Positions 1 through 8,296 of a DNA stretch of 64,000 nucleotides are shown here, piece after piece. The position numbers and the translations under genes are program-made. The notes beneath the pieces were generated by a model, which ran no database searches, was not told the DNA's origin, and saw nothing but the letters and a program-made list of their open reading frames with translations. The stretch covers positions 113,780 through 177,779 of the forward strand of contig JAPDIZ010000004.1 in assembly GCA_029259355.1 (NCBI GenBank), written 5' to 3'. Source of the DNA: Candidatus Bathyarchaeota archaeon (GTDB taxonomy: Archaea > Thermoproteota > Bathyarchaeia > JAPDIZ01). Numbering within the stretch: position 1 is the stretch's first letter; each line of letters opens with the position of its first letter.

Positions 1-195
1 AAAGAGTTTGCTAGCTGGAGTAGTCGGCCTGATGTCGCCATACCCCACAGTCGTTATGGTGATTATGGTGAAGTATAGGGCGTCGATGAGCGAAAGAGAC
101 TCAAGTATTGAGTAGCCCACGGCTCCAACCAAGAAGACAAGCGCCAAAAGCGCTAGCGCGAGGTAGATCCTCCTCCTAAGCCCTAAGGGGACCAT
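1..195 (-). CDS. Potassium channel, N-terminal part (runs off the window)
   Basis: Two-TM potassium channel; only the first 65 residues lie inside the window. An ATG at 193-195 opens a basic N-terminus, a hydrophobic helix at about residues 10-31, a pore helix, and the selectivity filter TVGYGD at residues 49-54, which is diagnostic of K+ channels. The sequence then enters the second membrane helix and is cut by the window edge. Archaeal homologues usually continue into a cytoplasmic RCK/TrkA-N ligand-binding domain, but that part cannot be seen here. The family call is firm; gating type is unknown. Confidence 0.85.
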   Translation of the reverse strand, partial: MVPLGLRRRIYLALALLALVFLVGAVGYSILESLSLIDALYFTIITITTVGYGDIRPTTPASKLF

Positions 196-302
196 AGGCA
201 GTCTTCGGCGCTGGCGAAGCAACGCACCACCACAGCCTCATGAGCCGACCAGAGATAATAATCTGTCGCCTTAGCCACTCCACACTTCGCAACCACGCCA
301 GA

Positions 303-313
303 GCTTTATATCG
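303..313 (+). promoter_or_regulatory. TATA box for the small gene at 347
   Basis: GCTTTATATCG lies about 38 bases before the ATG at 347, which would place transcription start a few bases before that codon and give a nearly leaderless mRNA. It supports the reality of the short reading frame that follows. Confidence 0.45.
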
Positions 314-346
314 GCTTTCCACACCAATAGACCTTGGGTACCTTCC

Positions 347-487
347 ATGGAAGAAGCTAAGCTGAGGTATGGCAGGTGGGTTTTGGTGGAGAAGGCTTCG
401 GAGAAGCCATACCTCACAATAGGCAGGTGGGTTTTGAGGATAGGTGACGACGGTGGTCGTTCACGTAAAGCTGAGAGTGAGGTCTAA
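347..487 (+). CDS. Small basic hypothetical protein, 46 aa
   Basis: ATG at 347, TAA at 485-487. The peptide contains an internal repeat: the segment GRWVL occurs twice (about residues 9-13 and 26-30), matching a direct DNA repeat GGCAGGTGGGTTTTG at 371-385 and 422-436. Its 3' end overlaps the start of the retropepsin-like gene (444) in another frame, suggesting translational coupling. No family is recognised. It could be an antitoxin-like or leader peptide; function is not inferable. Support is the TATA box at 303-313 and the coupling. Confidence 0.4.
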   Translation: MEEAKLRYGRWVLVEKASEKPYLTIGRWVLRIGDDGGRSRKAESEV

Positions 488-866
488 GCGCAGCAGCTCC
501 GCCGAGGAGGTGGTTGCTCTCGTTAACGGTGGAGCGCACAGCCCTGAGCCAGTGCTTGTGGTCGATGAAATCACTGCTAGGAAGCTGGGGTACACCGAGG
601 GTGAAGCTGTTGAGGCTTCAGTCGCGGACGGAAGGCGTAGAGTTCAGCTAGTGAGAGATGCTGTCGAGCTTACGCTAATCGGCGATGATGGAGCTGAGCT
701 CGCGAAGATCTCCACGCACCTAGTGATTCACCCAAGGCTCGAAGAGCCGCTCATCACCGACACCACCATCGACGCGCTCGGAATATCGGTGGTTAGCTTT
801 GGCAAAGGCTTGTGGAGGCACTCAAGCGACCCACCAACTAAAGTGAGGAGAAGCGCTAAGGCTTAG
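444..866 (+). CDS. Retropepsin-like fold protein lacking the catalytic Asp
   Basis: 140 aa from a GTG at 444. The layout resembles clan AA aspartic protease domains found in prokaryotes: a beta strand, then a VNGGA turn (residues 27-31) where an active enzyme would have D(T/S)G(A/S), then a hydrophobic strand with a conserved-looking LVVDEITARKLG helix cap, and a C-terminal strand ITDTTIDALGISVV (104-117) typical of these proteins. Asn in place of the catalytic Asp suggests a non-proteolytic homologue. It overlaps the small gene at 347-487. The fold call is by pattern only. Confidence 0.5.
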   Translation: MTTVVVHVKLRVRSKRSSSAEEVVALVNGGAHSPEPVLVVDEITARKLGYTEGEAVEASVADGRRRVQLVRDAVELTLIGDDGAELAKISTHLVIHPRLEEPLITDTTIDALGISVVSFGKGLWRHSSDPPTKVRRSAKA

Positions 867-957
867 TCCCTGCCCGCTTAAGCGCGATAGAGCTCCTGTT
901 GAGCAGTAACAATAGGATAGTAGCGCGCATAAAAAGCAAGCGGAGACTCTTCCAAAC

Positions 958-2106
958 CTAGCCAACATATCCTTTGGGGATCAAACTCGTTGCGAGCATA
1001 ACCATGTTTATGTCTCTGTGCTGAGCCCACGTATCGGCTTCCCAGTTGGCTTGGTTTAGCCAGAAAGACTCAATCTCGTCTCTCATAGGCAAAAACTCCT
1101 CCAGCTTCTCGAAAAGCGGGTGGCTTGAAATGCCTAAGTCCTCGGCCAAGTCGCTCAGCTTTTGAGCTGCGTAAAGCCCTATGGAGAGCCCGAGTTCGCG
1201 AAAGGCTAGTCTGCAGCTAGCTGGTTGGCTGAGAAAATCTCTTGGCAGAAATGCTCTCAAGCTTGCGTAGGACGCCTCGACCATAGACCGCAACACCTCA
1301 GCTAGGTAGCTTGCGCCCTCGACAACGAGCCTAGCTGCTCTGTAAGAGAGGCTGAGCAGTTCTCCCACGCCAAGAGGGTCGTCAGTGACCCACTCGCTCC
1401 AGTCTTTTATTCTGCACATGTCTAGGAAGTCCTCGACTTCTTTGCTTAGTGCGAGATCTTCGCCCGAAGCCGCTTGTAGCTCAGCGTAGGTCACCAATCC
1501 GTCGAGGGCATCGTGTAAGCCTTCTTGCGGAACCAAGGGCCTCGTCAAGTCTATGCTCATCTTCCAGTAGATGTGCTTGCGGCCGTCGAGGGGTGAGGTG
1601 TAAACGAATGCTTGGTGAGCTTTCTTCGCCAGCTCCACCGACCACCTGAGGTACTTGGCCTCACCCGTTGCCTGAGCCACTCTGCGTAAAGCAAGCATCC
1701 ACTTGGTGAGGTAGTGGAAGTACTGGCCGTCGCGCTCCCACTCCAAAACGGGGTCGTAGAGCTCATCGGGTCTGCGCTCGGGAAGCCTCTTGCCTATCCT
1801 CAAGCCTCCGATGGTTGGGTGCTCCTCAGCCTCGCTGTTTTCGAGCCCGCTTATCCAGCCGCTTCTCCCATCGTCTCCGCGGTGCTTCCCCAAGACTTGG
1901 TGTACTTGATCCACCAACCGCAGCGCGAGCTGCTTGTAAGTCTCTTCGCCAATAAGCCTGTTGAGCTCGAGGAAGTTGAACACCGCAAAGGCATCGGTCC
2001 ATAGGTAGCGCTTTGGCCGACCCCCTGGGTGTAGGCCCGTTGAGCGCACAAACTCCTCCATAATACCTGATGCGATCTCAATGTGAGCCTGTGGGCTTTT
2101 AGCCAA
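958..2106 (-). CDS. Hypothetical helical protein, possible (alpha/alpha)6-barrel
   Basis: 382 aa from a TTG at 2106 preceded by AGGTGG. No signal peptide or membrane segment. The sequence is rich in amphipathic helices with aromatic-containing segments (for example YLWTDAFAVFNFLEL around residues 34-48, and a WERDGQYFHYLTKWMLAL stretch around 124-141), and ends with WEADTWAQHRDINMVML. Spaced aromatic/acidic helices recall six-hairpin barrels such as AGE or unsaturated glucuronyl hydrolase folds, but no catalytic signature is recognised. It stands alone, convergent with the retropepsin-like gene. Function unknown. Confidence 0.75.
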   Translation of the reverse strand: MAKSPQAHIEIASGIMEEFVRSTGLHPGGRPKRYLWTDAFAVFNFLELNRLIGEETYKQLALRLVDQVHQVLGKHRGDDGRSGWISGLENSEAEEHPTIGGLRIGKRLPERRPDELYDPVLEWERDGQYFHYLTKWMLALRRVAQATGEAKYLRWSVELAKKAHQAFVYTSPLDGRKHIYWKMSIDLTRPLVPQEGLHDALDGLVTYAELQAASGEDLALSKEVEDFLDMCRIKDWSEWVTDDPLGVGELLSLSYRAARLVVEGASYLAEVLRSMVEASYASLRAFLPRDFLSQPASCRLAFRELGLSIGLYAAQKLSDLAEDLGISSHPLFEKLEEFLPMRDEIESFWLNQANWEADTWAQHRDINMVMLATSLIPKGYVG

Positions 2107-2232
2107 CTCAGACCCACCTAGCTTTTTGAGGAAAATATGTGAGTTAAGGATTCTCGGATGCTGGCTAGAGCATCCTCTACGCGGCTAAAAACCAAGTTAA
2201 TATGTCATTAGCTTATCATAAGTTATTTGCTT

Positions 2233-2964
2233 ATGAAGTGGTTGCCTGAGTGGCTTGGGTTAAGGTATCTTAAGCTCTTCGACTCCTTTGGCTATAGGGT
2301 GTTTTCGCTCGACGAAGCCTGCGGCATCTTGGAGGAAGGTAGGGAAAGAGTTAGGGTGGTTCTATCGGAGCTGTGCAGAGGTGGGTGGGTCCTTAGGCTG
2401 GATAGGGGGAAGTACTTGGCTCTCCCCCCATCGGCATGCTACGTAAGGGGAGAGTGGGAGAAGCGAGTGAGGCAGAGGGAGTACCTCCCCCTGATCGTAG
2501 CTCTTTCAGCTAGGGTTTTGGAGTGGTTAGACGGCAGCTTGGTCTCCATGGCCATTTACGGATCAGTTGCTAGGGGGGAGGCTAAGCCCAACAGCGACCT
2601 CGACGCGTTGGTGGTGTCTGAGGATTTTCCGAAGAGTTATTCGAAGAGGGTTGAGGCTGCTGTAGGCGTTCTCGAGCCTCTGAAGCACCTAAAGCTTTGG
2701 CTTTGGCGCAACAAAGGCATCTACTGCAACACAGACCTGCTCATGCTCACCAAGGCGGAGGCTTCTCTTGCTCAGCCCATCTACCTAGACATGGTCTTCG
2801 ACTCCGTGATCGTCTACGATAGAGGGGGTTTTTTGAGCAGTGTATTCGAGAGGCTTGGGCACAAGCTTAGGGCGGTGGGAGCGGAGAGGATTGAGCTGCC
2901 GTCGAAGCGGTGGTTTTGGAGGTTTGGGGCGGTAGCTGGCGAAGACGTGGTGGTTGAGCTTTGA
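2233..2964 (+). CDS. MNT-type nucleotidyltransferase with winged-helix N-terminus
   Basis: ATG at 2233 (a TTG at 2227 is the in-frame alternative); a TATA-like AAGTTAATATG near 2193-2203 fits a short leader. Residues about 8-62 look like a winged-helix domain. The minimal nucleotidyltransferase core follows, with GSVARG at 110-115 and the metal-binding Asp pair D122 and D124 in NSDLDALV. Such proteins pair with HEPN proteins as antitoxin-like AMP-transferases that modify the HEPN toxin. Its stop overlaps the HEPN start at 2961 by four bases. The catalytic motif is intact, unlike its partner. Confidence 0.85.
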   Translation: MKWLPEWLGLRYLKLFDSFGYRVFSLDEACGILEEGRERVRVVLSELCRGGWVLRLDRGKYLALPPSACYVRGEWEKRVRQREYLPLIVALSARVLEWLDGSLVSMAIYGSVARGEAKPNSDLDALVVSEDFPKSYSKRVEAAVGVLEPLKHLKLWLWRNKGIYCNTDLLMLTKAEASLAQPIYLDMVFDSVIVYDRGGFLSSVFERLGHKLRAVGAERIELPSKRWFWRFGAVAGEDVVVEL

Positions 2965-3386
2965 GACTTAGCTCCCTCGCCAGAGACTACTTAGAGAGAG
3001 CGCAAAACAGGGTGATAGACGCTACATCCGCTCTGAGCCGAGGAGCGTACCCAGAGGTGGTTAGGTATTCGCAAGAGTGTGTCGAGCTATCGCTAAAAGC
3101 TGCTCTCAGATCGGTAGGCGTTGAGTACCCAAGGTCCACGATGTGGGAGACGTGCTAGAGCTACATCGAGAGAGGTTTCCGAAGTGGTTTATGGAGCGTA
3201 TACCTGAGTTGAGGAGGATCTCCGCTGAGCTTGCGCAGAAGAGAGGTCCAAGCCTCTACGGGATAGAGAGGTATGCCTCCAAGCGAGATATTTGGTGAAG
3301 AAGACGCTAGAGAAGCCTTAGATGCTGCTAAAATGGTCTACGAGCTTTGCCTCAAGCTTTTCAAAGAGCTCTACGGAGGCGAGTAG
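2961..3386 (+). pseudogene. HEPN-domain gene broken by two frameshifts
   Basis: The first frame gives about 57 residues typical of COG2250-type HEPN proteins (ARDYLERAQNR..., then RYSQECVELSLKAALRSVG), then runs out at a TAG at 3156-3158. Homology continues in a second frame from about 3133 (VHDVGDVLELHRERFPKWF...) and, after a further shift near 3272, in a third frame (PPSEIFGEEDAREALDAAK...) to the TAG at 3384-3386. Adding one base near 3132 and removing one near 3272 restores a full-length protein, so the shifts compensate. Partner of the nucleotidyltransferase upstream. Either a dead toxin or two sequence errors. Confidence 0.75.
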
Positions 3387-3465
3387 CGCAGCTGGTTTTG
3401 GGAGTTGATGCTTGGGCTCAGGAGTACAATCCTTGATAAACGCCTTTTTGCTTAGATTATATGCG

Positions 3466-4530
3466 ATGAGCTCGATCGCTTTCGAGAAGATTACGGTCAT
3501 ATCTAGGTTGGAAAACCCTCTCAAGAGCTTCGCAGTCGATGAACAGATGATCGAGTATAGGAGAGATCCCTTAACGGGCTGGTTATCGGTCATCAACGCG
3601 AGGAGAGCTGAGAGGGTTAAGCAAGCCGCTGCTGCGTCAGCGGAGAAGAGGGTGTTAGATGAGGTCATAGAGTCTTCGAGGAAAGGTTGCTTCTTCTGCC
3701 CAGAAAACATAGAAAGGTCTACGCCTAGGTTTCCCCAAGAGGTTTTTCCAGAGGGTAGGCTTTGGAGAGGAGAGTGCTGCATCTTCCCAAACCTCTACCC
3801 ATTCGCTAAGCACCACGCCGTCGCCACACTAACCACTCAGCACTTCGTAGACGTTGGAGACTTTCGCCACCAAAACGTCTTCGACAACCTGTGGCTCGCT
3901 AGAGAGTTCTTCAGAAGAGTTCGCGAAATCGATCCAAAAGCGAAGTACCCCATGTTCAACTGGAACCACCTACCCCCAGCTGCCGCCAGCATCATCCACC
4001 CACACACCCAGATACTGGTGGAGGAGCAACCTACTCCAGCTGAGAAGCAGATGCTCGAGAAGAGTAAGAGGTTCTTCAAGAAGTGGGGCGAGTGCTTTTG
4101 GGAGGCTCTTGTGCGAGAGGAGAGGAGGCTTGGTGAGCGGATGGTTTATGAGTCAAAGGATGTAGCCGTCGTAGCCTCCTTCGCTCCTAGGGGAAACAGA
4201 GAGCTTCAGCTAATCGTAAAGTATGCCTCAAGCCTACTGGACTTGAGCGATCGAGTGCTGGATGAGGTGGCTAAATTGCTCTGCGCGCTGCTAAGGGGAT
4301 ACAGCCAGCTTGGCGTGGGCTCCTTCAACACATCCACCTATTCAGCGGGCTTTGGCGAAGGAGCTGACTACTTCTGGACGAGCTTCCGAATAATCTCTAG
4401 GCCTCAGCCAGCTACGCTCTACACAAGCGATACGGGCTTTATGGAGAGGTTTCACGACGAGTGGGTGATTGAGGGCTTTCCCGAAGACTTTGCAAAAGCA
4501 ATTCGAAGAAGTCTCGACGAAGTTCTCTAG
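3466..4530 (+). CDS. galT: Galactose-1-phosphate uridylyltransferase
   Basis: HIT-superfamily nucleotidyl transferase of the Leloir pathway, exchanging UMP between UDP-glucose and galactose-1-phosphate through a uridylyl-histidine intermediate. The active-site motif HPHTQ is at residues 178-182 and a zinc-type CFFC pair at 75-78; the N-terminal EYRRDPLTG segment is also typical. The ATG at 3466 is preferred over an upstream in-frame codon at 3412 because homology begins soon after it. About 354 aa, normal length. Archaeal members may use other sugar-1-phosphates. No sugar kinase or epimerase is adjacent. Confidence 0.85.
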   Translation: MSSIAFEKITVISRLENPLKSFAVDEQMIEYRRDPLTGWLSVINARRAERVKQAAAASAEKRVLDEVIESSRKGCFFCPENIERSTPRFPQEVFPEGRLWRGECCIFPNLYPFAKHHAVATLTTQHFVDVGDFRHQNVFDNLWLAREFFRRVREIDPKAKYPMFNWNHLPPAAASIIHPHTQILVEEQPTPAEKQMLEKSKRFFKKWGECFWEALVREERRLGERMVYESKDVAVVASFAPRGNRELQLIVKYASSLLDLSDRVLDEVAKLLCALLRGYSQLGVGSFNTSTYSAGFGEGADYFWTSFRIISRPQPATLYTSDTGFMERFHDEWVIEGFPEDFAKAIRRSLDEVL

Positions 4531-4645
4531 CCTCACGAAGATCGCTGGCCAGCGCCTCAGCTAAGAGCGAAACCAAGTCTCGGCTCTTTCCGCTCTGAGC
4601 CACTGCCTCAGCCAAGTAGGCGTACTCAGCGTAGGCATCTATCAA
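4439..4645 (-). CDS. Small hypothetical protein downstream of the DNA glycosylase
   Basis: 68 aa from a TTG at 4643-4645 that begins one base after the glycosylase stop; the AGGAGGAGGG ribosome binding site lies inside the last codons of that gene at the right distance. The protein is mostly charged and helical (LREARELRRDFFELL), with no known family. Its last 92 bases run antisense to the end of galT. The strong SD and tight spacing argue for a real operon gene; the antisense overlap argues for caution. Confidence 0.4.
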   Translation of the reverse strand: MIDAYAEYAYLAEAVAQSGKSRDLVSLLAEALASDLREARELRRDFFELLLQSLRESPQSPTRRETSP

Positions 4646-4646
4646 C

Positions 4647-5240
4647 TCAAGCCCTCCTCCTAGAAACAAACATACTATTGGCTATGTAGAACCTCCACAT
4701 CCTATCCAACCCAGCAGATACCCCGATCCTAGGCGAGGACTTCACCACAAAGCTTCTCCGCTCTACGGAGTGGGCTATGTAGAGCTCTTCCCCTTTGGTT
4801 AAGTCTTTGCCATGGTGGCTGAGCGTAATCCCAAAGGCTTGAGTAACCCTTCCTGGTCCGTTGGTCAGCTCAGCGATTCGGCTAACTCCGCGCATCTTCT
4901 TCATCTGCTCCAACCCCAAGATGGGTTCGACAGCTCTTATGAGGACAGCGGCTGGCTTTCCCGGAGGCTCAGCGGTTACGTTTAGCAAAAGGTTCTTTCC
5001 ATAGGCTAGGTATACGTAAGCGCATCCGCAAGTATCGTACATAATGGCGTTTCGCTCGGTTCTTCCAAAGCGAGCGTGGCTCGCAAAGTCATCTTCTCCA
5101 TCGTAGGCCTCAACTTCGACGATCAGCCCAGCCAGCACCTCACGATCCAATTCCCTCACCAAAACCTTTCCCAGCAAATCCTTAGCAACCTCAACCACGC
5201 TTCTGAGGTAGAAGCCTCTGTCGATGGGAGTCAGCTTCAT
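4647..5240 (-). CDS. 3-methyladenine DNA glycosylase (AAG/MPG family)
   Basis: 197 aa. Base-excision repair enzyme that flips and removes alkylated or deaminated purines. Family hallmarks: GKVLVRE near the N-terminus, IVEVEAYDGEDDFASHA with the catalytic-region Glu, an RTERNAIMYDTCGCAYVYLAYG block, and NGPGRVTQAFGI. Length is that of bacterial/archaeal AAG. Its start overlaps the stop of the LamG gene by four bases (ATGA type), so the two are probably co-transcribed despite unrelated functions, and the small gene at 4439-4645 follows it. Confidence 0.92.
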   Translation of the reverse strand: MKLTPIDRGFYLRSVVEVAKDLLGKVLVRELDREVLAGLIVEVEAYDGEDDFASHARFGRTERNAIMYDTCGCAYVYLAYGKNLLLNVTAEPPGKPAAVLIRAVEPILGLEQMKKMRGVSRIAELTNGPGRVTQAFGITLSHHGKDLTKGEELYIAHSVERRSFVVKSSPRIGVSAGLDRMWRFYIANSMFVSRRRA

Positions 5241-6283
5241 GAGCCAGATACCTCGAAGCTCACAACCTGTCCTTCGCGGATCTTTACATAACCACTGTAG
5301 CTTCCCCCAATCTCGAGCACAAGGCTCGTTGGAGAAGCATGGATGGCTTCAGCTTCTCCAGGCATGATGACGCCGTCTCCAGTAAAGAACAGTCCATCTC
5401 TCGGGATCGTCTCACCGACTCCAGAGGGTGAGGAGATATAGACGCTGTCGATGGTGGCTGGATCAGTTCCCTTGTTCTCCACCACCAGCTCCAGCTCGGG
5501 AACAGCCCCTCTCTGGAGGTAGTGGCTCATCACCTCCAGCTCAGTCAGCTTTCGGCTGTACAGCGCCACCTCGTCGATTTGGCCACAGAACGTGAACATC
5601 TTTCCCTGATAGCTCCCTATGTACACCTTTCCCTTCTCCGTCTCAAGCATCCACCTAGCGTTTCTCACACCCTGAGACTCTCCATCGAAGTAGAGCTCGA
5701 AGTCTTCTCCTTCCCTCACTATCACTACGTGGTGCCAGCTTCCATCCGATAGGTCTACGCGCCAAGTGAGCGAGTTTATGGATAAGCCATCTGAAAAGCC
5801 GAAGCTCATGGAGTCTCCGCTGTTGGGTACGTAAATAAACCAGCAGCCCTGACCAGCCCTCTGCTCTCCTCTGCAGACGACTATGCCGTAGCCACCCATC
5901 GAGGTTGGACCTCTCCAGCGAATCCAAGCCTCCCAAGTAGAGATGTTGTTGAAGTCGGAGGAATCCTCTACCTCTACGCAGCTCTTCCACCCATCGAACT
6001 TCACCGAAGACCCGCGTACGCCAGTTGCCCACATACACCCCTTTAGGTAGCCGCTGTGCCCCTTTCCAGAGCTATCTTGAGCAACAGCTCCCCCGCCCTC
6101 GTCAAACCTCCACCAACTAATCAAGCCCTTGGGAGGCTTTACGTCAGCAGATACTACCTCAACCTCTGCGTGCATCACAGGCGTTAGCCCAAAAAACTGC
6201 GAGGCGATGGCGAATACGGAGCCAGCTATCAACCCCACCAGAAACGCGATGGCTGCGAGGGTTTTCAGCGAATCGCTGAGCAC
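5237..6283 (-). CDS. Membrane-anchored LamG-domain surface protein
   Basis: 348 aa. Residues about 8-33 form one hydrophobic N-terminal helix (pilin-like or signal anchor). Residues about 52-255 are a concanavalin-like LamG domain, opening with GLISWWRFDEGGG and containing SWHHVVIVREG and VYIGSYQG, typical of the family; this domain usually binds glycans. The C-terminal 80 residues (VVENKGTDPATIDSVYIS...) resemble the immunoglobulin-like tail of archaeal pilin-type proteins and the tail of the broken gene at 62301-63931. Predicted outside the cell. It lies between rad50 and the glycosylase gene. Confidence 0.8.
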   Translation of the reverse strand: MLSDSLKTLAAIAFLVGLIAGSVFAIASQFFGLTPVMHAEVEVVSADVKPPKGLISWWRFDEGGGAVAQDSSGKGHSGYLKGCMWATGVRGSSVKFDGWKSCVEVEDSSDFNNISTWEAWIRWRGPTSMGGYGIVVCRGEQRAGQGCWFIYVPNSGDSMSFGFSDGLSINSLTWRVDLSDGSWHHVVIVREGEDFELYFDGESQGVRNARWMLETEKGKVYIGSYQGKMFTFCGQIDEVALYSRKLTELEVMSHYLQRGAVPELELVVENKGTDPATIDSVYISSPSGVGETIPRDGLFFTGDGVIMPGEAEAIHASPTSLVLEIGGSYSGYVKIREGQVVSFEVSGS

Positions 6284-6292
6284 CTCAACCCC

Positions 6293-8296
6293 CTACTGGA
6301 TAATCCTCGACGCACCCTCCTCAATGCTCACCTCTATAATGTTGTCAGCATCCTCTACCCCGAGACTGTGGTGAGTCACCAGTATTACTTGCCCAACCTC
6401 CTTAGAAAGCCTAGCGATGTGGGAGAGGAGCTGAGGCAGGTTTTCCTCGTCTACGCCGTAGGTGGGCTCATCCATTATCAAGAGGTGCCTGTAGTTCAAG
6501 ACCTGAAGCATAGCCAGCCTAAGCGCAAGCGAGATAAGCGTTCGGTGCCCACCACCCACTCTAGTCGCTGGAATAGCTTCTCCCAAGCTGGGGGTTGAGA
6601 CGTAGACTTGGTAGGTCTCTGGGTCTATGCGGAAGGCGTTGTAGATGCGCTGGTCAGTCATGCGCTCGTATATCGCGAGAGCGCGCTGCGCTATGCGCTC
6701 AAGCCTCCTTCGCCTAACCTCTTCCACCACAGCATCGAGCCTCTCCACAAGCTCCTTCGCTAAATCAGCCATAGCCTTCCTCTTCTCCAAGGCCTTGATG
6801 GCTTCGTCGATTTCTCTAAGCTGCTTCTGATGCTTCTCAACCTCAGCCTCCTTCTCCACAAGCTCCTTCCTCTTCTCCTCGAGCTCCTTCTTCTTGCGGT
6901 CGAGCTGAGCGGGGTCTAATGGAAAGTTCTGAGCTAGCTTGGCTTGGAGCTCCACGTCCCCGGGGCTGTAGTCCAAGCCAAGTTCAGCTAATCCCTCGCC
7001 GATCTTCAAGACAACGTCTCGCTTCCTGCTCTCCGCAGACTTCTTTTCCTCCAGAATCCTCTTGACCGAGGTGCACGCTCGCTTGATCGAGGAGGAGGTT
7101 TGCTCAAGGCTCACCTTCTTCCTCCTCAGATCATCGAGCTTTTTCCTAACCTCTTCACGAACTCTTCTGCAGCTCTCCTCCTTTTCTCGAAGCTTAGAGA
7201 GCTCATTTTCTTCGCTGGATATAAGGGATAGCAGTATCAGCGGAGAGATTTTCTGACCACACGTTGGGCAGAGAGCTTCTTTCTCGCTCCTCTTCAGCAG
7301 GTCTTGGTGGGTGGTGAGCTGCTTTTGGACGCGCTGCAGCTCCCCCTTTATCCTAGTGTACTCCTCCTCTACCAAGCTCTCCTGCTTCGAAGCCTCCTCT
7401 ATCTGCTTCAACACCTCAGCAAGCTCTTGCTGAGTCTTCGCCAGCAAAGCCTCAGCCTCTTCTGGAGAGGAGCAGCCCACCACTGAGAGCTCAGCCCTAA
7501 CCCTCTGCTCAAGCCCCTCCAGCTCTCTGCTGAGGCGATCCCTATCCCTCACCAGCGAGAGAAGCTGCCGAAGCGCAGGAGACTTAGCCTTCTCTACGAG
7601 CTCTTGGAGCTGGCTCACCTCTTTGCGCAGCTTCTCTAAGTAGCTAGTAAAGTTTGAGATCATCTCCTCGCGTAGCTTCCTCTGTTCTTTTTTCTGCGCT
7701 AGCAGCGTAGCTACGTCCATTCCCTCGTATTTCCCAAGCTCTTGCCTCGCTCTATCCAGCTGATGCCTAATCTCTCGCAGAGTAGTTATGCCTAGAATTG
7801 AGTCCATCCGCTCTTTTTTAGGGGCCAGTATGGACTCCAGCTTCCCCTGCTCGATGTATACGAGGTCCATGAACCTCCTTTGAGAAAGCCCCAGCTCCTC
7901 GATCACCTTAGCCCTAGCCTCTTCCTTCCCAGATACTGGAGCTGACTTCCCGTTTACCCTGAGGGCGATCTTGGTGGTTCTAAAGCTGTTTCCTTCAAGC
8001 CTTCCGGAGCGAAGGATTTCGACTACGTTGCCCGTTACAGGGCTTCTAAACCTCACGTAAACCTCCATTGACCTGCTAGCTCGAGAAGCCCTCGACACTA
8101 GCATTGAGGGAGTTACTCCAGGAACATCACCGTAGAGCCCATAGACGAGCGCTTCGAGGAGCGTGGATTTTCCCACAGAGTTTCTTCCGCGAATCAGGTT
8201 TAGCCCAGGCGAGAAGAGGGCCTTCTGGGGCTTTGGCCCCCAATACCCCATGAAGTTGGACAGCCTAATCTCCTCAATTACGCTGCTCATGCTCAA
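6293..8296 (-). CDS. rad50: Rad50-like SMC ATPase, short form
   Basis: 667 aa. ATPase half of the Mre11-Rad50 break-processing complex. Walker A GRNSVGKST at 37-45, Q-loop Gln150, zinc-hook CPTC at 343-346 in the middle of a charged coiled coil, VGGGH at the signature-loop position (580-584; most Rad50s have SGGE), and Walker B LLIMDEP at 605-611. Archaeal Rad50 is usually near 850-900 aa, so the coiled-coil arms are short. TTG 8296 or ATG 8290 could start it; both overlap the end of mre11. Last gene of the nurA-herA-mre11-rad50 operon. Confidence 0.92.
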   Translation of the reverse strand: MSMSSVIEEIRLSNFMGYWGPKPQKALFSPGLNLIRGRNSVGKSTLLEALVYGLYGDVPGVTPSMLVSRASRASRSMEVYVRFRSPVTGNVVEILRSGRLEGNSFRTTKIALRVNGKSAPVSGKEEARAKVIEELGLSQRRFMDLVYIEQGKLESILAPKKERMDSILGITTLREIRHQLDRARQELGKYEGMDVATLLAQKKEQRKLREEMISNFTSYLEKLRKEVSQLQELVEKAKSPALRQLLSLVRDRDRLSRELEGLEQRVRAELSVVGCSSPEEAEALLAKTQQELAEVLKQIEEASKQESLVEEEYTRIKGELQRVQKQLTTHQDLLKRSEKEALCPTCGQKISPLILLSLISSEENELSKLREKEESCRRVREEVRKKLDDLRRKKVSLEQTSSSIKRACTSVKRILEEKKSAESRKRDVVLKIGEGLAELGLDYSPGDVELQAKLAQNFPLDPAQLDRKKKELEEKRKELVEKEAEVEKHQKQLREIDEAIKALEKRKAMADLAKELVERLDAVVEEVRRRRLERIAQRALAIYERMTDQRIYNAFRIDPETYQVYVSTPSLGEAIPATRVGGGHRTLISLALRLAMLQVLNYRHLLIMDEPTYGVDEENLPQLLSHIARLSKEVGQVILVTHHSLGVEDADNIIEVSIEEGASRIIQ

